Below are positions 54,483 through 64,000 of a stretch of DNA of 64,000 bases, one piece after another. A program made the translations under genes and the position numbers. The stretch's first letter is position 1; every line of letters starts with the position of its first letter. This DNA is from Oxytricha trifallax (Eukaryota; Ciliophora; Spirotrichea; Sporadotrichida; Oxytrichidae), in assembly GCA_000711775.1 (NCBI GenBank), contig ARYC01003557.1, positions 1 through 64,000 of the forward strand, in the 5' to 3' direction. The notes under the pieces are model-generated. The model ran no database searches. It was not told the DNA's origin and was given only the letters and a program-made list of their open reading frames with translations.

Positions 54483-55298
54483 TCAAGAATCTTTACTCGT
54501 ACTTGTATTTTAAAAATGTATTAAACTTTTTATAATTTAAATTGAAGTTAAATTTAAATAATTTGAGACCATTGTCTATCTTGTCCTTAGTTTTAATTTA
54601 GATTAGGCAATACTTATAATTATATTTTTCCTTGTTATTGAAACATGTAGTTTGCTATATTAATTTAATGGAATAGAAAATGGAATTTCTTGTGTGCAAG
54701 AAATCTCTGGTGCTTAAAGAAATTAAGAAATTAAAGCTAATTTTGTTGACTCTTAGCTCAATCCCTTCCAAATTACTCTGATATTAAGTTTTAGGAAATT
54801 AAAAATCATTTTCATTATTAATATATTTATAAATAAATTCAAAACAATTATTGCTTCAAATATTTCAAAGCTATTCCTGTAGTTTTCAAAAGATAAAAGT
54901 TAATTAATGAATGACTAAGAGGTAGTGGAAAAATAGGTTTTCGGTAATATCATGGCAATAAACAACACAAGCATTACAATGCACACTGGCCATATCTAGG
55001 GCTTGTTAAACCATAATGGTTCAGCAATATTTATGCTGATTGGTTTGATCTAGACTAACAAAGATAAAACTTCTGTGTATGTGTGTGTAATTAATAAATT
55101 CAATGAAATGTATGTTTTATGAGTCATACTAGGCGTGTAACCTAACATGATGATGTTCTCTATTAATTCTTTAACTCCTAAGGAACAATCAGAGTTGTTA
55201 GATTCATTTAAATGAAAATCAGTATCACAAGTTAGAGAGTCAGTTAAAAACATGTTCTTTATATGTTAAAATAAATAGCAGAAATGATGATCAGACAT
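54483..55298 (-). CDS. Putative membrane protein, 271 aa
   Basis: This is an intact 816-nt frame (ATG 55296-55298, TGA 54483-54485) using TAA/TAG as Gln; the open frame extends ~20 codons further upstream. It begins MSDHHFCYLFQHIKNMFLTD, then DTDFHLNESNNSDCSLGVKE. Two hydrophobic segments follow: KPQIWPVCIVMLVLFIAMIL (~residues 95-115) and FEAIIVLNLFINILIMKMIF (~150-170). Their spacing and the pattern W...P...F recall S1-S2 of ciliate cyclic-nucleotide-gated-type K+ channels, but no pore or ligand-binding domain follows. That resemblance is tentative. The last ~70 residues are low in coding character. Confidence 0.5.
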
Positions 55299-55585
55299 AT
55301 TAATTTAGTTTGAAACTAGCTTCCAAAAATTCTCACTTGTGGATAAAAACGAAAGCTTTCAGAAAGATGTGTAGCAATTAGAAAAATTATTATGCATAAT
55401 TATACCTTAATATAATACTTTGGTTATTTAAATCCACTACAAGACACATCCTAATGAAGAAGAGTATGTGAAATATCTAAAGAAAACGAAAGCAGGAAAA
55501 TAGTTATTTTTACCATTTATTATATGGATTAAGCTAATATCCTAGGAGATTGAATTCGAATTAGGATCTACTGCTAAATGAAATG

Positions 55586-56300
55586 AGAGGCCTGCTTACA
55601 CTTCCAAAGTAATAAATATGGTATTGATTACAATATTGGTTTCGCTGAGAAATAAAGAGACTCTGCATACAAATCGATGATATTCTACTTTATTATAGCA
55701 GTAAAAAATGCATGAAGTAACATAGACAATAAAATTCTCATTCTAAACAAGAACTTCATCTTAATATTGGAGTCCTTCAATCAACTTGATAACATCTTGG
55801 ATTAATTTGGAATATAGTCTCGCTGGTAAATTATATTATATTTAAAATTTATTAATTATTAAAACTAAATTATTTCTTATTATTTAATAATTTATAATGT
55901 TGGTATAACAATTCCTGAAATAGTTTTCATAAGATTAGAGATGGAGAACATAGAAAAGATTATGATGAATAAGAGGAACCTTAGAAATAAGAGCAAGTAA
56001 CAAGAAAGACTCCCAAATAATAGCAACTAAAACAGTTGGGTTAGCCCAATGAATTAGAAGATTACTCAATCACGGTATAGCACAAACTGAATTTATAAAT
56101 GAATTAATAACAAATCAATTGATTTAGGAATTAAAGAAGTATTTGCTTCAGGATTCTAGGACGCTTATCATAGAGCTATTTTTATCAATCCTATTCATTT
56201 GCTTTGCTCCTTGTTCTTTCCTTGATACTATTAAGTTTTTGAAAGATGGGTATTCAAAATTAATATCATCTGCAGTTTCTCCATTCCCTAAATCTGTGGC
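55586..56300 (+). pseudogene. Unrecognised plus-strand coding stretches
   Basis: 55586-~55840 reads ACLHFQSNKYGIDYNIGFAE, KQRDSAYKSMIFYFIIAVKN, a TGA, then SNIDNKILILNKNFILILES. 55921-56270 reads RDGEHRKDYDEQEEPQKQEQ, VTRKTPKQQQLKQLGQPNEL, a TGA, and a hydrophobic end (FALLLVLSLILLSF). These are protein-like but interrupted; whether they belong together is unknown. Confidence 0.35.
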
Positions 56301-56859
56301 ACTTTAACTTACCTTATGCTGATGGTCTTGTTGGTAAATACGATAACACATTAAACTATAATATTAATCTTATTGAATAGAGCAGAATAACAAATAAAGT
56401 CTTTTTCACTGATAAACCGACAAAAGTTAACGAAAAAGGCTTAAACATTTGATATCTTTAACAGGCAGCTTAAATTAAACTCAATTAATAGTTTAATATT
56501 TGATACTTTTAATTGTTGTTCACTCGGGCATAGTGACATCATCTTATGCTTTTTGGGAGATATTTTTATAATTAACAGATATAAAATATTTAAGTTTAGT
56601 TTGTTTAATTGTTGAGACTATTTCATTTAATATTAATTTTATTATATTTGACATCTTATAAGGAATTAAAGTTAAATATTTGAAATAGTTTAAAAGTATA
56701 AATAAATATTACTAATCGCTAGTTTAACAAATAGTGGAATAAACTATTAATTTAATTAATAATATTATTATATTAACACATTAAATATCAATTTTTATAT
56801 AATATATTATAATTCTTCTATATTACAACAATGACTAAGCAGAGAATTATTGAGCTGTA

Positions 56860-57054
56860 ATGATCCCAGCCAACGCAGCTTCTCAAGACGTTATTTCTGC
56901 GCTTGGAGCTAAGGTCCACTAGAATGTAGTTTTGGATATTCTAGCAAAGCCTACTACTACCTTGAAAGTAACCAGCAATATATTCCCATTTACTTTAAGA
57001 GTGTTGGCAATTGATGTTGGTACTTCGTCCTGTGTTTTGTTCTAAACCGGATGA
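56860..57054 (+). CDS. Small hypothetical protein, 64 aa
   Basis: ATG 56860 to TGA 57052-57054, a G/C-richer island. It starts MIPANAASQDVISALGAKVH, then QNVVLDILAKPTTTLKVTSN and ends LRVLAIDVGTSSCVLFQTG. Balanced composition and sharp contrast with the A/T-rich flanks favour real coding. Family unknown. Confidence 0.45.
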
Positions 57055-57534
57055 TGTCTAAGTCAATAATATTTAATATCTTTGAAGTGACTAAAAATTA
57101 ATGATTATCAGTTGTATACTCGCACTTACTGGATGTCTCACTACTTTATTTAAAGTACTAAGCATATATATTAGTTATTTAATTGACAATATTGATACTT
57201 CTTATTAGATAAGTTAGATATTGCAATTATTGATGCTTTAGTATTTGATTTTGACATACTATATCATCGCTAATCCTGTGATTATTTACACTTACTATTG
57301 GTTGTTTAATAATGACAGTCCTGTCTCTGTTTGTTTATATTCTGTTGAGTGGTAGTTTGTCTAATTTTGGGAGGTAATAAATAACAATTTTAATTATTAA
57401 AATAAATAAATTCAAAATTAATATTATTGATTTACAGATTTTTCTTCCATTACTTTTCTTACAACTTTCCCATTATTCATTAAGAGGAAACATATGGCAG
57501 TAGAATGAAACACAGGTGCTTGTCTTCTAAATAA

Positions 57535-57939
57535 TCAAGCACATATATTTTAAATATGACATTCCTTCTGTATTATAGTTTACCACTTTTGGATTCTGAG
57601 CAAGGTAAAATCATGTTCCTCAACCAAGTCGAACTTTCCTAGCAATGACAACTAAGACATAGTTCCTATTTAGTACTAACCTCCAACTAAACCTAAATCT
57701 CCTATTTAGTACTTGCTAATTTTGGATCGATGCGATCTGATTGGTACACTAAATATAACCAAAATAGTACTTATAAAGCCTTCACCTAAACAATAAAATT
57801 TAATAAAACAATAAAAGTAAATAGAACAATAAGTAATATTATTATACCAGTTTAATGGAGGTTTGACAAAGCACAAATGTATGTTTACTCTCAATACTCT
57901 AATGAAAATGAGAGAAGAGACTATCAACTCTAGACGCAT
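57535..57939 (-). CDS. Hypothetical protein, 134 aa
   Basis: Intact 405-nt frame with TAA/TAG as Gln, ATG 57937-57939 to TGA 57535-57537. It starts MRLELIVSSLIFIRVLRVNI, has an aromatic/hydrophobic middle (NITYCSIYFYCFIKFYCLG), and ends GKFDLVEEHDFTLLRIQKWQ TIIQKECHIQNICA. A short internal repeat (YQIGDLGLVGGQYQIGT) reflects a tandem DNA repeat CTATTTAGTACT... near 57670-57715. Confidence 0.4.
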
Positions 57940-58270
57940 TAATGAAGAAACATATCAAACTTACATTGGACAAGAATTGAGTCCCTTAAGATCTTCTCTC
58001 TTTCACCAAGCTTTCATCAACTAGGTATCAAGATAAAAGCCAAGGTGGCTTACTTAAAAATAAAGTCTTAACTAACTCAAGAGGAGCTATATTTCTACTT
58101 AAGTTTGACTTTCAGAAAAATGGTATTAGAGCAAGTAAAGCAGAGAGAAGAAAATTTTTGAATATAAATTCCCTAACCTTCCTTTAAATTTACTAACCTC
58201 TCTAAAACATCTTTAAACAATTACTATTTCGTGGTAATTTAACACGCCTATTGCAGGAATTCCTACTTTG

Positions 58271-58698
58271 ATGCACAGAGAAGAAAGACTAAATACTAAT
58301 TATAATGAGGGAAACAAAACCGCTCCTTCTCAGTATGTACCTATTATAGCATACTAGCAGACGCTTAATTATCTCCTCAGAATTAAACAGAAAATATGTT
58401 AAAGGTTTCATAAGTATTTGTAGGTTTAGATGGGTTTAACGAGATCATTTGCTGCTAATCTTTCTTGAAAGAAAAATTCTCAACATTTGAAAAATATACC
58501 ATTTATACTAGCAATCCAATGAGAAATCGACTCAAAGAACCGACGGAGTATGTTTGTATCAAACCATTTCTAGAAAAAATTGCTTTTTAGAGATAAATAA
58601 CTCACCAGACCATCATAAATGAAGGGAAGAATATTAAATAAGCAAGTGAAAAAGCGTCACATAAAGACTTCTTCAACCAAAGAATGTTCTTATTGTGA
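58271..58698 (+). CDS. Two overlapping ORFs, probably one gene (65 and 100 aa)
   Basis: The first frame, 58271-58468, starts MHREERLNTNYNEGNKTAPS and continues YVPIIAYQQTLNYLLRIKQK. The second, 58396-58698 (ATG to TGA), starts MLKVSQVFVGLDGFNEIICC and continues FEKYTIYTSNPMRNRLKEPT, EYVCIKPFLEKIAFQRQI and ends KDFFNQRMFLL. The overlap with a frame change suggests a single-base shift within one gene. Family not recognised. Confidence 0.42.
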
Positions 58699-58699
58699 T

Positions 58700-59905
58700 T
58701 TACTTTATCGTTCAAAGTCGGATAATACAACTGACAGTTTAAATAAACAGAACTATTGTTTATATACTATTGAAATAAAAAAATAATTTATAAATACAAA
58801 GCTTTATAGTACAATTCGCAGAGATGTTTCATCTATACTATATGGTTCCTTAGAAACTATAATTACTAAAGATTAAGTGAATTCAAAGTAAATTTATAAT
58901 TTATTGATAGTTATTTCAATTAAATAACACATTTTAACATATTATTAATATCGATTAAGTATATTTGATATATAATGTATAGTTATCAAAGTGTAAATTC
59001 TGAAAGACATAGAAGAACTCAATATCAAATAGCAATATACATTTCAACTAATTAAATATTAATTAAGCTGATTAATAAAACCTTGACAGAAGTAGAAGTA
59101 TTTTAAGGAATTGATAAATATTTATAACTGAAAAATAATAATAAAATAGTTTATTTTTTGAAATTTTAAACAAATTTACTTTTATTTCTCTTCGATTTAA
59201 TATATACTATATTTATTTAATTATTACAATTTTCATATTTTACAAGTTAACCAATTCCTGATATTTTATATTTTATCAATATTTGAACCAAATGACCTGA
59301 TCCTTTTCTTTAATTTTACACATTCGTTGATCCTTCAAACATTGATGTCAGTTAATTATTAATATTATTGTTATTTTACGTTTATTTTCCCATCAACATT
59401 TTAGTATGGTAAAGTAGCTAAATAAGTCTTTATGTATACAAAATTATTACATTGAATTTAAGTGTATAAAATATTGCTGGGAGAAAAGTTGTATTCACAG
59501 TGGTTAAGAATAGAAGTGGCTATGCTCAATGAGATTTTTAGTTGCTGATGGTTTATTAGTGCTTAATCATATCAATTTTATCAGATACTAATGCTAAACA
59601 ATTTAAAATTATGATCATGTTAAGAGTATTCGAGTATTGATGGCTAATTTCGAAAAAAAACATTTTCTCTGGCTTTTAGTTTTTCCGGAGGATGCAGAAG
59701 ACTCCAACAACAAATAAACATAGCAGAGGTAATGATATTAAAAAAGATAAAGATAATGCTGCATAATATACATCATTTTGTTATGAAATGTTATGATAAA
59801 GAAGTGAGAAAACAATAATAAATGTTTTGCATTAGGTTTTATTATTATATTAAACTTCTTCAATTAATAAAAATGAAAAAATATAAATTATTAAATTAAA
59901 AAGAG
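58700..59905. other. A/T-rich spacer
   Basis: No supported gene. It ends just upstream of the ATG at 59912. Confidence 0.3.
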
Positions 59906-59911
59906 AGCGAA

Positions 59912-61456
59912 ATGCCCAATCTCAATATGCACTAGAAAGAACATATTAGAGAGTGCGTCAGAACACATGACTTTGTCAAAATATCTCAATAGATATACAC
60001 CCTCATCACAGATAGAGATGAATGGGGACAAACCACAATAAGGAAACTCTTATAAGAAGAATTATCTAGAACGATTTAGTTGACTCATCTAAACTTAAGT
60101 ACCAAATCTCCCTCCTGAGTACTAGGATAGAAAGTTCAGACTACATATCAAGAAATCTACTCGAACTTTTCCACAAGCTCTCATAACCGATGTAAATCAA
60201 CAACAAACACATTAAGAGACCCACCCACCCAACCGACGACACAAAGAACAGCGACTATTTAAGTAGTCAGAATACACACAGCGGAGGAATAAGTAAACTA
60301 ACCCGAACCCCCTCCATCCCAACCACTGCCTACTAAATACCCAGTTTAATATCCTTCACCCTCAAACCTAAGAGACTACATGGCTCAAAGAGCTGACCCA
60401 GAATACCTCAAAGCAGCCATACAAAGAAAGAAAGACTATGAATTTGACTACTCAAGCGATGGATCCTCTTCAGCATTTCTACCTACTCCAGACCTGTCTG
60501 AATCTTCAGGTGAAGAAGAAGAAGTATCAGACTGGCAAGAAGACCACTAACAAGCCATAGTGACTAAATAACAATAGTACACCGACCTATTCCGACCGGT
60601 AAATAAAATAGTCGATTAGGAAAAAGCTATTACTACTAAATAATAAACTAATTAGGATCCAATCTTAATTAATAATATTATTATTAATAAGAATCTCTTA
60701 ATTAATAATAATATTATTAATAAGAATCCTAAAAACATTTAAATGCCAGGAGACATAGTAGCAGAGTCCCAATAGAAACTTGGTACAAATGTTCCAGATT
60801 AGAGAATCCGTAGTAGTCCTAAAAATTCACTCAGCTTTTACAGGATTATACAAAATAATCTACCAAATAGCCTCAGCAATGAGCTCGAACATAAAATTTG
60901 AATTCAACCAACTTCTAGTCTTATTATAAAAAGTGGACTATGAATACACAAACGAGCAAGCAGTCAAGAAGAAAACAGACTCAACAGCAACCAAAGGATT
61001 CAAATCCCTTCTCTCAATCATTCTCAAAAACAATTAAATGAACTCCTAAGCTATACAGGCTTTGCCATAGACTATGACGACTGCATATTCAACTAAGTCT
61101 AATACTAATTCAAAGTCTTAACTAAGCAAGCCGGTTTCCTCAGAAAAGACCTAATCTAACTTATCACCACCACCTTCAAATCTTATATATAACTCAATCT
61201 ATTTTAATTTAAAATATATGAGACCTAACTTATGAGACTACCTTGAACAAAGATGGTGGATGACCAAATTATCATCCAGAAACCTGGAAAGAAACACAAT
61301 GAAAATGGAAAAGAAAACTAGAAAGGAGGAAGAAAAACCAAAGAAAACCAAAAAGAAGAAACCAAAGAAAAAGAAGAAATTGAGGACAGAAACTTCCAAA
61401 AATTGGAGGCAAGAAAGGGCTTGACCCTTAACATACATATAATCGGAGGCCCTTGA
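59912..61456 (+). CDS. Multi-segment hypothetical gene with candidate intron and IES
   Basis: ATG 59912 opens MPNLNMHQKEHIRECVRTHD, FVKISQQIYTLITDRDEWGQ. A 27-nt GT-AG segment (60099-60125) removed in frame leads to a Pro/Thr/Gln-rich region, NLRDYMAQRADPEYLKAAIQ, an acidic tract (DLSESSGEEEEVSDWQED) and FRPVNKIVDQEKAI. Removal of a 64-bp A/T-rich unit (about 60660-60728) joins this to REEVVVLKIHS-like coding (VLKIHSAFTGLYKIIYQIAS, FNQLLVLLQKVDYEYTNEQA). A frameshift near 61035 gives NELLSYTGFAIDYDDCIFNQ; after a TGA at 61244 a Lys/Glu-rich segment (MVDDQIIIQKPGKKHNENG ... LNIHIIGGP) ends at 61454. Domain composition is vaguely Gag-like; not identified. Confidence 0.5.
60660..60728 (+). other. 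Candidate IES: A/T tandem unit bounded by AATC repeats
   Basis: AATC occurs three times, separating a 31-nt and a 33-nt unit made of TTAATTAATAATATTATT-type sequence. Deleting both units (64 nt) and one flanking pointer leaves GATCCAATCCTAAAAACATT and shifts the downstream frame by exactly the amount needed to enter the open, protein-like frame. Short direct-repeat pointers and A/T-rich interiors are standard for spirotrich IESs. Frame restoration alone has a one-in-three chance. Confidence 0.5.
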
Positions 61457-61634
61457 GGCCTAGATGTGAGTTAATTATTATTATCATTAATTATTATCAT
61501 TATTATGAAATAACATTTGAATACTTGATTGATGAATAAACCTCGATATTAAGTAAAGTATTAATTAACGGCGATAATGTCACTAATAAAAAAGGATTTT
61601 AAAAGCAACAATATTGAGTTTTTCAATTAACTAT

Positions 61635-62015
61635 ATGCTATTTTATATTAAGTAACTACAAGAGAATATCTTTGGTTCTATGCAAAAGTTGAGGGAACCT
61701 TTCAATAATACAGAATTGCCATCGTTAAAAGATATTAGAGAATAGCATTTTAAAGAGTTTAAAAATATCCGAGAATAACGAGTATCTGGAGATAACAAGA
61801 GAAAGCTTTCAGCTGATATTACTTTGATTGAGAATCTTCCAATTGTATTATCAGTTCAACCAAATATTGGTGTTAACTAACCCAAGACAAAGAGATCCAT
61901 GTAGAATATTGGCAGTAAGATTTCCACTATGAGAAATTAGAAGTCTATTAATACTCACTGCATGGAATATATTTTATAATTATAAAAAAAATTATTTGAT
62001 AGTAACTTAATCTGA
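61635..62015 (+). CDS. Hypothetical protein, 126 aa
   Basis: Intact frame, ATG 61635 (or 61680) to TGA 62013-62015, using TAA/TAG as Gln. From the second Met it reads MQKLREPFNNTELPSLKDIR, EQHFKEFKNIREQRVSGDNK, RKLSADITLIENLPIVLSVQ and KRSMQNIGSKISTMRNQKSI, ending LQLQKKLFDSNLI. It is basic, hydrophilic and well distributed over the 20 amino acids. No family recognised. It is ~180 bp downstream of the preceding multi-segment gene, same strand. Confidence 0.52.
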
Positions 62016-62019
62016 AGTA

Positions 62020-62690
62020 GTTGAAGCACTTTGCATAATAATGGAAGTTAAGGTGGTTGCCAGATTCTGCACCTTGATTCTTCTCAACATATCAAGATTA
62101 ACTATATAAAGAACTTTTAATCAATATTGATAATTATATAATTTATATTTCATAATATTATACTTATAAAATAGAAATCAAGATAGAAATCAATCAAACA
62201 AGAAAAACTTGACTAAGTGAAGAAATAATACATCGTTGATGATAATAAAAATATCTGTAATTGAATAAGAGAAAGGACTTGATAAATCAAATGCATGAGA
62301 TTTGATCTTAGAGTAAACTAAAGAAGCAGGCAAAGACATAAAATTAGATTGGTAATGCCACCATCATTATTGACGAATTAATTGGATAGGCATATAATTT
62401 TTAGTTTAATTTTCATAATTAAATTTAAGAATTTGTACAAAGGCGTGGAGGTCCTTGGACATCATTACATTTCATGTAAAATAAAGGTCAGCAGAAGCTG
62501 CAACCACATTAATTATCTTATTGGTATTATTGCATATTAGGGATATTTTTTATCATTAGTAAATATTAGTATCATTTTATACTTTAGGGTGTATGATAAG
62601 CATAAAAAATCACTTTGGAGTAAATCTTCTGCAGCTTTGCTAAAACAATTATATACGGAGGTAATTTATTATCATGTTTAATCCTAATTT
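62020..62690. other. A/T-rich spacer
   Basis: No supported gene; a slightly G/C-richer patch near 62440-62510 has no clear frame. Confidence 0.3.
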
Positions 62691-62695
62691 TGAAT

Positions 62696-62935
62696 ATATC
62701 AAGGAACCACAGTCAAAATTAATACCGAGAAAAATAATAGTATGTTAGAGATTAGCCAAGCTGAATCCGTGAAAAGATAATGTGATATAATAACTCTAAA
62801 TAGGCAATAAATAAATATTATTAAAATATTAAATTTTAGAATAAATAAATTAAAGGGAGCTATAAATTTAAAAAGAGACCCCAAAAATAATAATACTAAT
62901 ATTTTCCTAATTGCAATAATCCTTGATATAAGCAA
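62696..62935 (-). CDS. Possible small membrane protein, 78 aa
   Basis: ATG-to-TGA frame with three hydrophobic stretches (KILVLLFLGSLFKFIAPF, ILIIFIYCLFRVIISHYL, LISNILLFFSVLILTVV). A/T-rich DNA easily yields hydrophobic frames, so chance is possible. Confidence 0.28.
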
Positions 62936-63459
62936 TATGTAAAGACATGAATAAGCACTATCTAATAATAAAGTATTTGAAATTTTAAATAAATTAGAAT
63001 CATTATATACTTATACCTTCCATTTATTTAAAGTAATAAAATGAAAAAGATTAATCAAATTATTTACTGTTTTTTTATAAATATTTTAAAATAGAGCCAG
63101 AACGAGATATTAAAATCTATTTAATGACACTGACAATGGGGAAGGTACAAGTGACTGTTTATATATTTGTGGTTTATACAAAATATTTTATGTAATGAAT
63201 AGAGATTCGATCACAATAATTTGATTTTTAAAAATTATCAAAGAATAATATTTTTTAACAAAAAGCAAAATAATAATATGCATTAATATATTCGCAAGCC
63301 ATAGAGTTATCATATTATGCAATAAGACTATATTCAATTAATCATAAATTAATAAGATTTATTAATTCTATAAATTGTGAACATCAAATATTAGCAAATA
63401 AATTGAGTTATCAATATTTAGTATAAATAAATAATATAAAATAAGTCATTAATCAAAAA

Positions 63460-63546
63460 TATAAAAATGAATAGTCAAAATCCAAAATACTATCTAGCTC
63501 ATCTTTGAAGATTTTCTCAATCAAATTCAACTGGAGAGGTCTAAAA
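63460..63546. repeat. Dispersed repeat R2, copy 3
   Basis: ACTATCTAGCTCATCTTTGA followed by AGATTTTCTCAATCAA and GGAGAGGTCTAAA matches 7236-7313. On the minus strand both can encode a related peptide (RPLQLN...EKIFKDELD). Confidence 0.5.
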
Positions 63547-63915
63547 TAAAATATAATAAAGGAAAAAAATAGCAGGGATGTGAGGCACTTCTGGTTCACG
63601 AAATTTTTCGGCCTCTGAGGAATTGCAAAATTGAAATCTAATACTCGGATTTTTACAGTGATCCAAAAATAGATAAATTGGCAGTGCTAGTATGAATTGC
63701 TCTGCTTTCAATTCTCTACATTCCCTGTATCTATAAAACAATGAGGGCTGAACTATTCCCCACAAATATGCAGTATCGAATTCATTCTTCCTAAAAACTA
63801 CCGAAATAAAGATTCTGTTTATTTAGACCTCTCTGAGCACGATATTCAAATTAAAATCGCTATATCTTTATAACACAAAGATACGAGCAAAATAAGATAT
63901 TTTAACTATTTTCAT
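63517..63915 (-). CDS. Hypothetical protein, 132 aa
   Basis: Intact 399-nt frame, ATG 63913-63915 to TGA 63517-63519, with one TAG read as Gln near the end. It starts MKIVKISYFARIFVLQRYSD, continues FDTAYLWGIVQPSLFYRYRE, ELKAEQFILALPIYLFLDHC, SIRFQFCNSSEAEKFREPEV and ends FQTSPVEFD. Cys and aromatic residues are evenly spread. It ends inside repeat R2. Family not recognised. Confidence 0.48.
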
Positions 63916-64000
63916 ATAATCCTTATCTAAATATATATGGTTGTTGAGGCAGCGGGAGAGGGTCAAGGAAATTCATGAGGTGACCTGGAATTAAGCAAAT

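Noticed and set aside
61238-61438. Phe-rich minus-strand ORF
   Set aside because: Antisense of the Lys/Glu-rich purine tract at the end of the 59.9-61.5 kb gene.
1-64000. Bacterial or archaeal features (operons, Shine-Dalgarno sites, CRISPR arrays, tRNA/rRNA genes)
   Set aside because: None seen. Genetic code, introns, IES-like units and TBE transposons all place the DNA in a ciliate germline nucleus.

Overview
This window reads as germline (micronuclear) DNA of a spirotrichous ciliate of the Oxytricha/Sterkiella/Stylonychia type. Three things show it. (1) Reading frames make sense only if TAA and TAG are glutamine and TGA is the sole stop; with a standard code nearly every gene here looks broken. 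(2) Several ~3.7-4.0 kb elements end in inverted repeats that begin with telomeric C4A4 units (CAAAACCCCAAAACCC...) and carry three ORFs: a DDE transposase, a '22 kDa' protein and a '57 kDa' zinc-finger/kinase protein. This is the architecture of telomere-bearing-element (TBE) transposons. (3) Very A/T-rich DNA is punctuated by short G/C-richer coding islands, inverted-repeat elements and at least one IES-like tandem unit whose removal restores a frame. No tRNA, rRNA, CRISPR array or bacterial operon was seen.

Layout. TBE-A (cut by the window start) occupies 1-3130. From 3.5 to 8.8 kb there are small coding islands, a foldback element and dispersed short repeats. 9.6-18.1 kb is a mostly minus-strand coding locus ('locus H', product unknown) interrupted by TBE-B (10352-14389) and by a 536-bp element with palindromic ends (16413-16948); it is followed by a 1-kb near-perfect palindrome (18267-19277). 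19.5-33.6 kb holds unrecognised coding stretches and decayed kinase-like sequences (a CDPK-like relic at 21.9-22.6 kb, an AGC-kinase-like N-lobe at 31.4 kb), plus a solo TBE terminus at 21249. 33805-37811 is TBE-C, the best preserved copy. 38.3-48.6 kb is a nest: TBE-D (38434-47329) contains element F, a ~1.1 kb element with ~260-bp inverted arms, which contains TBE-E (39729-43462). TBE-D lies beside an older TBE relic (G). The last 16 kb has further candidate genes: a G/C-rich cluster at 51.9-53.3 kb, a putative membrane protein at 54.5-55.3 kb, small proteins at 56.9, 57.5, 58.3, 61.7 and 63.5 kb, and a multi-segment gene at 59.9-61.5 kb.

How parts fit. In each TBE the transposase and the 57 kDa gene point the same way and the 22 kDa gene lies between them on the other strand, so the 22 and 57 kDa genes are divergent and share a ~0.5 kb intergenic region. 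Two subfamilies are visible: A, D, E and the solo end share one terminal sequence (~78 bp), B and C another (~110 bp). Most TBE genes carry frameshifts, TGA stops or catalytic-residue changes; the 22 kDa gene of TBE-C is fully open once a 26-nt intron is removed. Product names outside the TBEs are weak: I could see coding character but rarely recognised a family. I did not walk every frame of the most A/T-rich stretches.
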